From: Fagopyrum homotropicum
Lineage: Eukaryota > Streptophyta > Magnoliopsida > Caryophyllales > Polygonaceae
Length of the DNA: 64,000 nucleotides
Direction: 5' to 3'
NCBI GenBank assembly: GCA_033239125.1
Contig: BSWB01000006.1
Coordinates: 31,612,001 to 31,676,000, forward strand
Shown: positions 1 through 11,300 of the stretch, one piece after another
Position numbering within the stretch: position 1 is the stretch's first letter
Layout of the letters: the number at the start of each line of letters is the position of its first letter
The notes under the pieces: model-generated
Seen by the model: only the letters and a program-made list of their open reading frames with translations
The model's database searches: none
Told to the model about the DNA's origin: nothing
Translations under genes and position numbers: made by a program

Positions 1-3000
1 CTTCATTTATGCTCCCCCAAACGAACAATTGAAAAACCCATTTTGGCAACAATTAATAAATGAAATGAATAATATAAAAATTCCGATGATCATTATTGGC
101 GACTTCAATGAAATACTGGAACCTACAGACAAGAAGGGCGGAGTGACTCCAACCAACTGTAAGTTCGATAGATTACTACAGTTCTCGAACCAATTTAGTC
201 TCGTGGATCTACCCACTAAAGGAAACCTTTTCACATGGAAAAAAAAGAAAGAGGGTGATAATAATACATATGAAAAATTAGACAGAGTGATGACTTCAAT
301 CAATATCATCCAAGAATATCCAACCATACACACCAGAAATCACGCTTTCACAAACTCGGATCATTGCATGATATCCTTTTACATTCAAAATGATAACATC
401 AGTTTTAAGAACAAACCATTTAGATTTGAATCGATGTGGACGCTAAGACAAGATTGTGAAAATCTTGTCAAACAAGTATGGAGAACCCAATACGTAGGTT
501 CCCCCATGTTTAATCTCGCAAAGAAAACAAAACTTCTCAAACAAAAACTTAAACAATGGAGTCGAGAAAATTTTGGTAACATCAACAAACAACTCCAAAA
601 AGTTGATGAAGTCCTCGAGAGGCTTCAAAAGCAAAGTTTCTCGCAATTTGACCAAACCATGAATGACAAAATCGGAAGATTAACTAAGAAAAGAGAATGT
701 TTGGTGGATTATCAACATAAATACTGGTTACAACGATCGAAGTCGAAATTTCTCCAATTTGGGGATAAGAATACAAAATTTCACCATAGGAAAGCTACGG
801 GCCGGAGAAATAAAAAAATAATCACAACAATCACAAAAAACGACGGGACGGTAGTGTCAAAAGAGACGGAAATAACCGAAGAATTCGTAAACGATTACAA
901 GAACCGATTCAAAGCGTCAGTTTTGGACATGAGTAAAATGCAATGTCAATTACAAGTTATTTACCAAGAAATATCTGCAATAGATAATAACCACTTGGAA
1001 ATGCCATTCTCCACAAAGGAAATAAAGGAAGCTATTTTCAATATTGGGGCAGACAAATCTCCGGGACCGGATGGAATGTCGGCGAGTTTCTACCAAAAGT
1101 ATTGGCACATTGTCGGTCCAACAGTGACGTCAGCGGTTAAGAGTTTTTATAGAACCGGAAAAATTCTTAGACAACTTAATCATACGTTTATTGCTCTTCT
1201 ACCTAAGAATGATAACCCAACATCAACATCCCATTATAGACCTATTAGCTTAGTGTCTACGGTTTATAAAATTATCTCGAAAATATTAGCAAAGCGATTA
1301 AGTCTAGTCCTACCGAAACTTATTCATCCACTACAAAGTGCCTTCATAAAAAATAGAGCTATTCAGGATAATGTCCTCATTGCTCACGAAATATTCCACG
1401 GTTTCAAATCAAAAAAAGGAAAGGAGGGATACATGGCTATGAAATTAGATATGGAAAAAGCATATGATAAAGTAGATTGGGAATTCCTAAAAGCGGTCTT
1501 ACAAAAATTCGGTTTTGGAGAAAAATTTAGACACTGGATACACGAGTGTATCTCTACCGTCTCATATTCTATCTTAATTAATGACTCACCCACCAATTTA
1601 TTCTGCCCGCAACGTGGTCTTCGACAAGGAGATCCATTGTCTCCGCTTCTTTTCAATCTTTGTTCAGAAGTGCTTTCTAGAAATTTACAGAGATTAGCCA
1701 ATGAGCATCCAAAATCTATAGGTTTCCCTATCTCAAAGAATGGAACTAGAATTCCTTTCTTAGCTTTTGCGGACGACATTATAATATTTTCCAAAACAAC
1801 GATTCAAGCGAGTAATTTGGTACTCACAGCATTAAGAGACTATTGCGACATCTCTGGTCAAATCATTAATTACCATAAATCAGCGTTTCAAACTACGGCT
1901 AACATTGATCAAACTAATAGAAGAAGAATACAGGGCCATTTAGGGATCAATTTATCAACAAATTTAGAACAATACTTAGGGTGTCCAATTTTTAATGGGC
2001 GAGTAAACAAAGAGACATTTAATTCAGTAATTATGAAAACAAAGCAACAGTTAACCAAATGGAAAGCATCTTCCTTGTCCCAAGAAGGAAGAATAACGTT
2101 AATAAAAGCTAACCTTAATGCCAAACCAAGCTACATCATGCAGGCATTCATGCTACCGACAAACATCCATACAGAATTGGACAAACTCAATAGAACTTTT
2201 TTCTGGAATAAAGGTCCAAATTTTCACCCTTTGATTAGTTGGGATAAAATTTGTAAACCACGCTCACTAGGTGGAACGGGGATCAGAAAATCAGAAGACA
2301 TGAATAAAGCCCTTCAAATGAAACTTTTGTGGAAAATTCTGGCGGAACCAGATAATATTTGGGTAAAAATTGTTGAAGAAAAATACCTAAGGGGTACCCG
2401 AATATGGGAGTATGAATGCGGGAAGAACGCATCATGGCAATGGAAGAAACTAATTAAGCTAAACGAAGAATTTAACAAAGGTCTCAAATTGAGGGTTGGG
2501 GATGGAAACACAATCAGATTTTGGAAGGATAAATGGTTACTAGATAAACCTTTGCAAGATTTGGTAACAAACACAAACATTGTGAATGAGGTGGAACTTA
2601 CGTCAGCATACATTAAGGATAACTTCTGGGACATCCAAAGAATCAACCAATTAAGTAGAATACTACCACTGAACATAATCGAAAAAATAAAAAGATATAA
2701 TCTTCCCAATAGTTACATTCGGGACAGATTATACTGGTCAGGGAATGAGGAAGGATGGTACTCGACTAAATCTTCCTTAGAATTTTTTCAAAAACACAAG
2801 GTCGGAGTTACTTCGGATAAATCTTGGATTTGGAAAATGGACATTATGCCCAAAATTAAAAACTTCTTATGGAAGCTAGCCCTGGATGGCCTACCGACAA
2901 AGGAAAATCTAGATAGACAAAAGATCCCTGTTGTAATGAATTGTGAATTCTGTAATCACCATACTGAAAGCACCAAACACCTCTTCTTCCAGTGTCCATT

Positions 3001-3849
3001 TATGATTTCGACTATCAAAAGCCAAAATATAACAACGATCTTACAAAACTACGATTTTACTAATTGGAGAATCGCCGAGGCTCTCCATGACCTGAAAGGA
3101 TTATTATCAAATAAAGAAATGAACCTCACTGTAGTTACATGGTGGAACATATGGATGGCAAGAAATCAATACATTTTTAACAAAACAAAAATTCCAGAAA
3201 ATATAAAAGGCATAGCTTTAAACCAAATAGAAGGGTGGAACGAGGCAAATAGAAAACAAATTTTGAACAACACAACAAATAAATCACCAAGAAGAAAAAA
3301 GAAGAACATTAAGTGGAAGTCTCCAATTAATGGATTTCATAAACTTAATTTCGATGGCTCACAAAAAGCGTCAGGTAAATTTTCTTTTGGATTTATCATC
3401 CGAAATCACAATGCCGTCCCAATCGAAATTGGAGGTGGCAGGTGTGATGCTGAATCCGTTTTGGAAGCGGAAGCTCTGGCCTTACGAAATGGCCTCCAAA
3501 AGGCCAAGGACATTGGAATTAAATTCATTGAGATTGAAGGAGATAATTTGACTCTTGTTAACTCGATCAATCATATCTGGAAACCTCCTTGGGAATTGGA
3601 TATGATTATCAACGACATTTCGAATATCATCTCTGAGTTTACGGTCTCCGTCACTCGACATATTTTTAGGGAAATTAATCTGGTTGCGGACAAGATAGCT
3701 TCTCATGGACACAATTCCGACATTCATATTGAAGGGATTCCAGAAGATGTTCAAGACCTCATCCGCAAGGATGCCTTAGGCCGATTGGTTTCTAGAAACT
3801 GATCCACCTAGTTTTCTTACCTTTGTATCAAAAAAAAAAAAAAAAAAAA
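1..3849 (+). mobile_element. LINE (non-LTR retrotransposon), 5' end outside the window
   Basis: The element consists of one long ORF, a short 3' untranslated stretch and a poly-A run of about 20 bases at 3830-3849, which is the usual 3' end of a LINE. The 5' end lies before the window, so neither its full length nor its target-site duplication can be checked. No LTR-like repeat bounds it. The uninterrupted reading frame and long poly-A suggest a fairly recent insertion (inference). Confidence 0.9.
2..3802 (+). CDS. LINE ORF2 polyprotein: endonuclease (partial), reverse transcriptase, zinc-binding region, RNase H
   Basis: The frame is open from base 2, so the methionine-like start inside it is not real and the protein continues upstream of the window. 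Domains in order: the C-terminal part of an APE-like endonuclease (IIIGDFNEI near residue 32, later SDHCMI); a reverse transcriptase with SPGPDGM, YRPISLVS, the KLDMEKAYDKV block, RQGDPLSPLLF and the FADD catalytic pair at about 1769-1777; a zf-RVT region with spaced Cys/His (CEFCNHH...HLFFQCPF, about 2940-3000); and an RNase H starting at LNFDGS (about 3345). The product would nick target DNA and copy its own RNA onto it. At least 1266 residues are open with no stop or frameshift, unlike the other two LINE copies in this window. Only the N-terminal part of the endonuclease is missing. Confidence 0.93.
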   Translation, partial: FIYAPPNEQLKNPFWQQLINEMNNIKIPMIIIGDFNEILEPTDKKGGVTPTNCKFDRLLQFSNQFSLVDLPTKGNLFTWKKKKEGDNNTYEKLDRVMTSINIIQEYPTIHTRNHAFTNSDHCMISFYIQNDNISFKNKPFRFESMWTLRQDCENLVKQVWRTQYVGSPMFNLAKKTKLLKQKLKQWSRENFGNINKQLQKVDEVLERLQKQSFSQFDQTMNDKIGRLTKKRECLVDYQHKYWLQRSKSKFLQFGDKNTKFHHRKATGRRNKKIITTITKNDGTVVSKETEITEEFVNDYKNRFKASVLDMSKMQCQLQVIYQEISAIDNNHLEMPFSTKEIKEAIFNIGADKSPGPDGMSASFYQKYWHIVGPTVTSAVKSFYRTGKILRQLNHTFIALLPKNDNPTSTSHYRPISLVSTVYKIISKILAKRLSLVLPKLIHPLQSAFIKNRAIQDNVLIAHEIFHGFKSKKGKEGYMAMKLDMEKAYDKVDWEFLKAVLQKFGFGEKFRHWIHECISTVSYSILINDSPTNLFCPQRGLRQGDPLSPLLFNLCSEVLSRNLQRLANEHPKSIGFPISKNGTRIPFLAFADDIIIFSKTTIQASNLVLTALRDYCDISGQIINYHKSAFQTTANIDQTNRRRIQGHLGINLSTNLEQYLGCPIFNGRVNKETFNSVIMKTKQQLTKWKASSLSQEGRITLIKANLNAKPSYIMQAFMLPTNIHTELDKLNRTFFWNKGPNFHPLISWDKICKPRSLGGTGIRKSEDMNKALQMKLLWKILAEPDNIWVKIVEEKYLRGTRIWEYECGKNASWQWKKLIKLNEEFNKGLKLRVGDGNTIRFWKDKWLLDKPLQDLVTNTNIVNEVELTSAYIKDNFWDIQRINQLSRILPLNIIEKIKRYNLPNSYIRDRLYWSGNEEGWYSTKSSLEFFQKHKVGVTSDKSWIWKMDIMPKIKNFLWKLALDGLPTKENLDRQKIPVVMNCEFCNHHTESTKHLFFQCPFMISTIKSQNITTILQNYDFTNWRIAEALHDLKGLLSNKEMNLTVVTWWNIWMARNQYIFNKTKIPENIKGIALNQIEGWNEANRKQILNNTTNKSPRRKKKNIKWKSPINGFHKLNFDGSQKASGKFSFGFIIRNHNAVPIEIGGGRCDAESVLEAEALALRNGLQKAKDIGIKFIEIEGDNLTLVNSINHIWKPPWELDMIINDISNIISEFTVSVTRHIFREINLVADKIASHGHNSDIHIEGIPEDVQDLIRKDALGRLVSRN

Positions 3850-4542
3850 TTCCTAGGTACCATCATTTAATATACTCTATATTTATATCTTTTTTATAAT
3901 TTATTTTGGAATCATGTAAAATACATTTGCTCTTTTTTTCTTTTTTGGTGAGAAAATGCATTTGCTTTTATTTCCCTACAAGGATATAAAAAGTAGGGTT
4001 GAACATAAATCTCGGTTAATCCCATCTCGATCCCGACGGAACATGGAAAAAGAATTTGTATCCCGTATGTCCCGTGAAAAATTTACGGGACGGAGACTTT
4101 CCATCCCGGTTAATCCCGTTCCGTATATTATATAAAGAGAAGATTAAGGTAGTAGGGTAACTATTTTTTCTATAATACAAACAAGGCCCCTAATATTAAC
4201 AATTAAAATAAAAAGATAAATAAGGTGGAAAGAGAATCTTAATTAAGTATTTAAAGAAACCATGAGCATTTAATTAGGCTAAAAATAAGGAAACCGTTAA
4301 TTAAATTTGGTAACTGTATTATTTGACCTTACTAATTGAACCATTCTCAGCATTCAGAATACGCCCTGCTTTCTTCAACCCTAAGCCGGAAGTCGAAGAT
4401 CGCAATCTCAGCAACTCAACGCCTTCTTCATCTTGATGGCGGCAGCCGAAGTCAAAGAGCGTTGGAGCCGCGACGTTCCTTCAGCAGCCGGCGACAGAGA
4501 CGAGTGAGAAGAAGGCGAATTGGAGGCGTTGACGGCGGATAA

Positions 4543-4916
4543 ATCTACTCCTCGAAACTTCTCCAATCGCTCAAAAAGTTCCAATTCATCCCTTCTTCCT
4601 CGTCGACATCGGCTCCGCGCCGAGGTCTGCTATGCGGGAGGCCGTAGATCGTGCGTTGGTGGTTGCGGTGAGAGGGAGAACGAGGTTGAGTCGGGCTATC
4701 CTCAACAACCGCCTCAAGCTCAAGTTCATGAAGAACAAGAGATCAAGAGCAACAACGATGTCCGCGGCTAGCGGTGGAGGGCGTTCGGATTTGGAGATGC
4801 AAATCCGTGCCATGAGTACTCTGATTGAGATTCTTTCTCGATCGGCTAGATCTGGTAATGGCGTCAAATGCAGCGTCTCCCACCCTCCTGCCTCCGAGGG
4901 ATCTCCGGCGAACTAA
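4543..4916 (+). pseudogene. broken copy of a bHLH147/148/149-type transcription factor gene
   Basis: Recognised from family memory. IYSSKLLQSLKKFQF (from 4543) is followed, after a one-base frame change before 4632, by MREAVDRALVVAVRGRTR, LSRAILNNRLKLKF and then DLEMQIRAMSTLIEILS before a stop at 4914-4916. These are the N-terminal helix, the REAADRAL/RGRTxWSRAIL block and the C-terminal ALEMQVRAM helix of the atypical bHLH147-150/AIF group, nuclear regulators of growth and brassinosteroid response. The middle, which should hold the basic helix-loop-helix core, is missing between SAASGGGRS and DLEMQ. A TAA stands directly before 4543. It cannot make a normal protein. It lies inside the hAT element, so it is most simply a transduplicated gene fragment. 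Confidence 0.72.
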
Positions 4917-5097
4917 AGTGCATATCTGGGGTACAAATCTTCTCCATTTTCTACCGTGATCTGATTCTCATGTGTACACAATATATCCGTCTTTTATTGA
5001 ATTAAGAACTTTCTTGTGTAAATTACTCCCACTGCATAATTGCTTGTTGCTTGATTGATATTGGCAAACTGAAATCAGTTCTACGAACTACTACGAT

Positions 5098-5462
5098 GTT
5101 TGCAAACGACGGACTTATGTAACAAAATCTTGTGTACACGACGGACTTATGTAACAAAATCTTGTGTACACGACGGACTTATGTAACCAAACCATGTGTA
5201 AATGACGGAATTATGTAAACAAACCATGTGTAAATGACAAACTTATGTAACCAAACTTGTGTAAACGACAGACTTATGTAACAAACCATGTGTAAATGAC
5301 GGACTTGTGTAACCAGATATTGTGTAAACGACGGACTGATGTAACCAAATCTTGTGTAAACGACGGACGTATGTAACCAAACCATATGTAAATGACGGAC
5401 TTTATGTAAACAAACCATGTGTAAATGACGAATTTTGTGTAACCAGACTTGTGTACACAATG
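5098..5462 (+). repeat. minisatellite, about 11 imperfect units of 30-33 bp
   Basis: The stretch repeats variants of 'GACGGACTTATGTAACC' followed by 'AAACCATGTGTAAAT'. Units differ by substitutions and one- or two-base length changes. Open frames across it on the minus strand are artefacts of the repeat. A shorter, more decayed array with the same unit and the same downstream sequence lies at 25962-26190. Confidence 0.9.
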
Positions 5463-5562
5463 TAAACAAACAAAACTTATGTAATTAAAATTATGTATTA
5501 ACATTATGTAACTGAAATTGTGTATTAATATTGTATATCATCAAAAGAATACACAAAGTTTA

Positions 5563-5632
5563 ACTAGTCCAATTGGTATAATGGTGGGAGGGAGGGGTTG
5601 TCATCCACGGTTCGAATCCTACTGACACAATC
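5563..5632 (+). repeat. tRNA-like sequence (SINE head or tRNA pseudogene)
   Basis: An A-box-like TTGGTATAATGG (5573-5584) and a B-box GGTTCGAATCC (5609-5619) are correctly spaced for a tRNA-type pol III promoter. The T stem pairs poorly and no 7-bp acceptor stem can be formed, so it is not a working tRNA. No poly-A or SINE body could be delimited downstream. Confidence 0.55.
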
Positions 5633-5639
5633 TTTTATT

Positions 5640-6558
5640 ATTATAATTAACAAGAGAGAGAAAGATCTTCTAATTTCCTTAATATCCTCTCCTTATTTTA
5701 ATTAATCTTTTTTGTGTAATAAAATTTATAGAGGGGTCTATTTTGTACATATTATTAACTTGGGGCCCTTTAAATGCTCATGGTTACAAAATATACCTAC
5801 TCCCCCATTTTAGCCTTATATAAACTAGTGTAGTTGTATAATTTTAAATTCTAACAAATATATAATTATTTTAAATTTATAAAAAATTAGATGTAAAATA
5901 ATGGTTTTAAAAAATAAAAATTATATTAAATTAATTGTAATTTTATATAAACAATAAAAATAGACTAATTTAGACAATATTGCATAGCTTAGTTAAAGTA
6001 AATGCTAGTAGACTAATTATAAAGATGATAAATGTGAAATAATAAAAGTAAAAGAAAACTACAAATAAATTTCAAAAAATAAAATATAATATTTAAAATG
6101 GAGAACATTTAAAAAGTTCAATTATAAAATTATCATAGATAGTTTTAAATATTATAAATAAAAAATAATAATAATTATATTATAATAATTTACACATTTG
6201 TTAAGTTAGTGATTATTTCCTAATTAATATAATAACTATCTATTTATATATTAAAGTTAGAATAATAAATTATCTAATAAATTTATAACTTAAAAGGGAA
6301 AAGATTTAAAAATAATATTGATAAGCATTTCTTAAGAATATATTGAAGATTGTGGTAAGATTGAAAATGGAAACAATATATTTAGTGTCTATACTAATGA
6401 TATTTTAATTGATTTGTTATTTAGTATAATTATAAAATTAAAATGCACGAGAGAATGACATGTGCGTAAAATTTATAAGAATATGTGAAGTGACTCGAAA
6501 TGCTTCTACTTTAATATATGTATGGAAATTGAATTTTCATAAATCGATACTTCAAAAT
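5640..6558. other. AT-rich interior of the hAT element, no gene seen
   Basis: Very AT-rich DNA with no supported coding region. An exact 15-base word ACCATGAGCATTTAA at 4259-4273 recurs inverted at 5770-5784, with further inverted similarity around both. This may mark the arms of a smaller element nested around the bHLH copy. Confidence 0.6.
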
Positions 6559-7623
6559 TTACAAAGAGGTAGAAGGAAGACGGGCAACAAGTTGTGCCGC
6601 CAATCCTTTCTGGATAGCGAAACCGATCCTCCTAAAAACAACATCAGAAGACCTAGGAGACGTAACATTGCCATGCAAAACCCGTTGCACCCTCTTCAGA
6701 ATTTCAATAGCATCGGGCGCAAGGAAACCAAAGGTGTCGAAAGCGAACGGAAGAAACACATGTTGATTTTCAATACAAGCTTTCTCATGTTTGGCCACCT
6801 TAGCAGAAGCTGCATTAAGCGCCGCCTTACCCACCGCAAAAGGCCCACTACCCAGACAAACAAGTGGGGAAACTTCAGTCAAATCGATGCAAGCATGTTT
6901 TCCACCCACCCATCCAAACACCAAGATATCCGCCGACCTCAAGGTGGACCTCCCCTCTCGTGGGTCAGTTAAGAAGGACACAGGCGCCTCCTTCTTAACC
7001 GAAACCCCCGCCCTCCTAAACACATCACACAACATATCACGGACCAAATCATGCCTATATTTGAAGCCAGGAAGCTCTTTACAATGAACCGCATGCTCCC
7101 CAAAAGAATCTAGAATTCTCCGACAATTGGGCATAGGACAAATCTCATCGACCGGGTATAAAGGAATCATAAGACGATACTTAAGAACCGAACGATACTC
7201 AACCGGGGACATACATTGCCCAAGTCCATCAATGGGTATGGCAAGAAGGAAATCTTGGCTATGTGTGGATTGAAGACACTTGAAAACCGCTTTTTGTCTT
7301 AGAGTCAAATCAAAAGTAACTTCCATCTCCTGCACGGTCTTACTGAAAAGAGCACTCGCCAAAGCATGTTGGGCTTTAGAGGGGACGGTGTTCTTGACAG
7401 TAAAGACAAAAAGATCAAAACCAGGAATAGAAGTCTGAAGATTGTCCAAAGCTCCATAAAACTCAGAACACATTTCTACAACTCCACTGTCCCGCAAAAT
7501 ATGGTCTTGGAGCTCCCAAGACTGGGCCCTAGAGGCAACAAAAGCAAAGGAAGACGTCTCAATAGCAGAGTATAGCCCAAGCCCCCCAAATCGAATAGGC
7601 AAAGAAGCAAGTCGCCACTGAAG
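6559..7623 (-). pseudogene. 3' end of a reverse-transcriptase retroelement relic (C-terminal region)
   Basis: A 347-residue open frame on the minus strand begins within similarity (LQWRLASLPIRFGGLGLYSA) and has no upstream RT domain, so only the tail of a larger protein is present. Visible parts: a Cys/His cluster (CPMPNCRR, then HAVHC); a block RHDLVRDMLCDVFRRAGV; then SADILVFGWVGGKHACIDLT, which could be a PD-(D/E)XK-type nuclease fold (inference); then VAKHEKACIENQHVFLPFAF and a C-terminal RIGFAIQKGLAAQLVARLP. This C-terminal segment is widely dispersed in plant genomes as 'reverse transcriptase-like' protein (established knowledge). The open frame is long for a relic. Two more fragments of the same family lie at 53.1-56.5 kb. 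Confidence 0.7.
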
Positions 7624-7634
7624 ATAATATTTTG

Positions 7635-7740
7635 TATCTTTAAAAATACTATATACATATGAATTATATCTACAAATTATAATTTTATATCTTTAAAAAT
7701 ACTATATACATATGAATTATATCTACAAATTATAATTTTA
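7635..7740. repeat. 53-bp tandem duplication
   Basis: Two nearly identical AT-rich units, 7635-7687 and 7688-7740, begin TATCTTTAAAAATACTATAT. They lie next to the truncated 5' edge of the retroelement relic. Confidence 0.9.
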
Positions 7741-8387
7741 TATTGATAAAAGCTATAAAACACTAAAACAATAATAAAGTGTATCATTATATTTATTAAT
7801 ATAGATTAAAAAAGAGAAAGAATAATGTAAGTATATATCTAATTGTCTTATAAAATACTAATATCGTAGTATATTATATCGGTAATTTGATATCAAGATT
7901 TTTTTAAAATTTGTGTCTTTAAATATGAGAGAATATAAGTACAAATGTTGAATAAAATGAGCGAATAATTCTTGCGGGATTAGGCCCGTCCCGTCCGGCA
8001 TGAGACAAGACCCGCGCGGGACGGAGAAAAAATATTTGTAAATCCCGTCTCATCCGCTTAAAATATGCGGGACGAGATACGGGACGGGATACGGGACGAC
8101 CCCAATCCCGTCCCGTCCGTCCCATGTTCAGCCCTAATCAAAAGTAATCAAATTCTTCTCCAATTAGTTCAAATCACAAGGAAGGAATGATTCCAAAAAG
8201 TTTAATGAATATGGACTAGATTTGTTTCCATTCCGTTTCCGTTTCCGTTTCCGGTGTTTAAACCAAACGAGCCCTAATTCGAGTCATTTCACTGACTGTG
8301 TTCGACTTAGATTTTCAATAATGTATACGGTACCAGGATATGGGTATCGGGTTCAAACATGATACCTTTATTTACCGCTATTACAAT

Positions 8388-11300
8388 TTACAGCTCCTCA
8401 TGTAGTGAAGCATGCTCTGCTGTCTGCGGTGCTTGTTCGCGGTTCTTCTGAATGAATTCGGTTATGTCTTCCTTGGACCGATCTCCATCATACTGCACTA
8501 TTTTCCCACTTGATGATATGAAATACAGAGTTGGGTAACCTTGTACGCGAAAGGCATCAACACCAACATCATTTGCAGTAGCATCCTGCATTCCAAATTT
8601 TGCACCCAAGTTATGACTCTATCGACTATACATTTTTAGTATCAGATCAGAGTTGATGAACAAATCATACAAGCTTAGCAATGACAACGTCTGAATCGTT
8701 TTCAAAGGAAACAGCAATTTCGTCCAGAATTGGAGCTAACTTCTTACAGTGTCCGCACCATGGAGCGTAAAATTCCAATAGAACTGCAAGGGTTCTAAGA
8801 GCATCAGCATCTGATATACAAACAAAATGCAAACATAAAATCCATGCGTGTAATAAAGATCTCACCATTCTTTCCAGAATTCAAAACTAAATCCTCGAGT
8901 GTTTCTGCAACAACCACCTTAACGGCTTCGTCGTTAGTTTCTGGGATGGGTTCAGACTTCTTGAATGGGGATAACTTCCCTTCCTGAAGTGGAGTAACTC
9001 ATCTTAAACGTAGAAAGAATACAAGTATAGAATTTCAGTTGGGATTTATCAAGGAATTGAAGATTGCAATTACCTCAAAGTCCTTTATCCATGGGGCAAT
9101 TTGTTCAGGCTCCACCTTTGGCTTAAGATATTTCTTTCGATCATAGGTTTGGATGAGAAAGAGGGGAACTTGATCTTCTTTGACGCCAAAAAACTGCTCA
9201 AAAATAATTTAAGCAACCACACATATCAAGGTGCGAACTTTTAAGAAGTTAAGAAAAAACAAGAATTGTGTTTATGAAAAAGTTAACCTCGAAGGCAGAC
9301 TGTGTATCTTGGACACTCCCAATCAGAAAATTAATGGCCTTTCCTTTATATTCCTTTGCAATTTCATAATATTTCTTTAAGTATACATCAACCTCCTCAG
9401 TGAAGTTCAAAAATAGCATGGCCTGCAACATGCAGTTGGTCTGATGAGGTTTTATTTACAAGATAGATTCCAACTCCTAAAAACAAGGGACAGGAGATTG
9501 CGGTCGACTAAAGAGTGCCACCATCCTCAAGATTTGTAACAGAAAAATTATGATAACCACGTGAAAAAATGTTTCCGGACCCAACCTTTACACATAATAT
9601 AGACATTTATGTTTTCCTACCAAAAAAAAAAAACACATAATATAGACACAGCACGGTTAAAATATTCGGATGCATGAGCAGATTGACATCGATTATGAAG
9701 CATCCACTAAGGAAACATTCAACAGCAAACAGAGACCCAAAAAAGACTGTTTTCCTCTTTTTATGATATATTGACATTCTTTTATTGCAACTGTGTAAAA
9801 CAAGAATTGATACTAAATTCCAAAACAAGAGAGAAACAAGGTGACCCATGCAATATTGCATTAATAATCAAGAACTTGTCATAGCACCAGAAAACAAAGA
9901 CAGTTAGAGATTTAAACGTAAGTACTCAGCGAAGAAGTTCCAGCTGCAGCAATAGAAGTCAAAGGAAAAAAATAGCCATAGGCAAACTGCTGTTATGAAA
10001 TAATGAAAGCCATAGTGTATTGGTTTATATTAAAGACAGAAAAAGCAGCATATGCATTCCATGTATGCAGGCATTGTTAATCTAAATCTACCAAAGTAAC
10101 CAAAACACACAATATTGAAGTCCAAAGGAATATTCATATCACAGAATATCAGAGCAAAGAAAAAAAATATTTCCTTCATTGATATGTGGTTGTATTCAGA
10201 AGTTCGATTATGGTATATACCTTGGCATTCTTATTTCTGTATAATTTCATAACAAAAGGATAGTGATCATGGTCATAGACTGTGACGGTAGGCAGACCAG
10301 CTTCTTCAACAAACTTCTCAATAGCCTCAACATGAAAATCCTGAATACACCATGTCTACAGGTTAGCTAATTCTATGTCACGTGCACAACTAGAAACGTA
10401 GAATGTTTTGCCTGAAAAGGGAATATCAAAGAAACAGTTTATATAAATACCTGGAAATCGACAAAAAGCTCATCAAAGGGTTTGAACAACCTAATTATGG
10501 GCCCAACTACAGATGAATCACCGCGTGGAAGGAGCCTCGCTTCCAAAGTATGACCAAATTCATAGTCAGAGCGCAACTTCTCGGCCACGGTAGTAAAGTT
10601 TGTATACTCCTCTCCAGAAAACTTGGGGAAGATCCCAACCTATGAGGAAGGCGGAGATATGTTACATCACACAAATCAACTTTAACAAAGATGCATAACG
10701 GAGCGGAAGGATGAGGAGAAGTTGCACTTACAATAACTACTTTGTTATGTCCGATAAGACTGATAGCATTTTCAGCACATTTGATTTCTAGTGAAGCAGG
10801 ACCACTTTGTTTCTTCAAATCAGTGACAATGCCATCTGCATCCCGCGGACCTTTGTAATCTTGTACAACTTTTCCTCCATTCCTCAAAATTATTAAAGTA
10901 GGGAAACCCCTAATCCCATAAGAGGAAACAAGCTCTTTATTTGCCTCATTGTCAGCATCAACTTTAGCCAAAGACACTGGAGGATCATGCTTGCTTAATA
11001 TTGATGCAGCTTTCTCATACTATATGTTCCATCACCAAAGGAAAACTTGCAATGAGCTTACACACTACGTGCTAGGTAAAAAAGCTAACTTCATATCCAT
11101 TATAACTAAGCCCAAAATAGCATTAATTACCTCTGGAGCAAGTTTCTTACAATGGCCGCACCTGAAATTAAAGATACATCATACATGGGCATTACAAGAT
11201 ATCCATCAGCAACTTCGCGGAAACAGATTGATCACAAAGTCAGACTGTGCCATACCAATCAAATCAAGCATGAAGATAAGTCTGACAAGAGAGAACAACA

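Larger units (their letters stand above)
3994..8136. mobile_element. Ac-like hAT element, non-autonomous, 4.1 kb
   Basis: The left end reads TAGGGTTGAACAT and the right end, reverse-complemented, reads TAGGGCTGAACATGGGAC, which match as terminal inverted repeats of the Ac type. Just outside lie ATAAAAAG (3986-3993) and ATCAAAAG (8137-8144), an 8-bp duplication with one mismatch, the length made by hAT transposases. Both subterminal regions are rich in TCCCG/CGGGA words (4021-4120 and 7975-8110), as expected for transposase-binding subterminal repeats. No hAT transposase ORF is present. The interior holds a broken bHLH gene copy, a minisatellite, a tRNA-like sequence and a minus-strand retroelement relic. 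Whether these were captured together or inserted later is unknown. Confidence 0.78.

Noticed and set aside
5179..5504. Minus-strand frames rich in HLHMVWLH-like repeats
   Set aside because: They are translations of the minisatellite.
5563..5632. tRNA gene
   Set aside because: A and B boxes are present, but the acceptor and T stems do not pair; kept only as a tRNA-like repeat.
8255..8276. Terminal repeat GGGCTCGTTTGGTTT of a PIF or hAT MITE (minus strand)
   Set aside because: This is a common plant MITE end, but no inverted partner or target duplication was found in the window.
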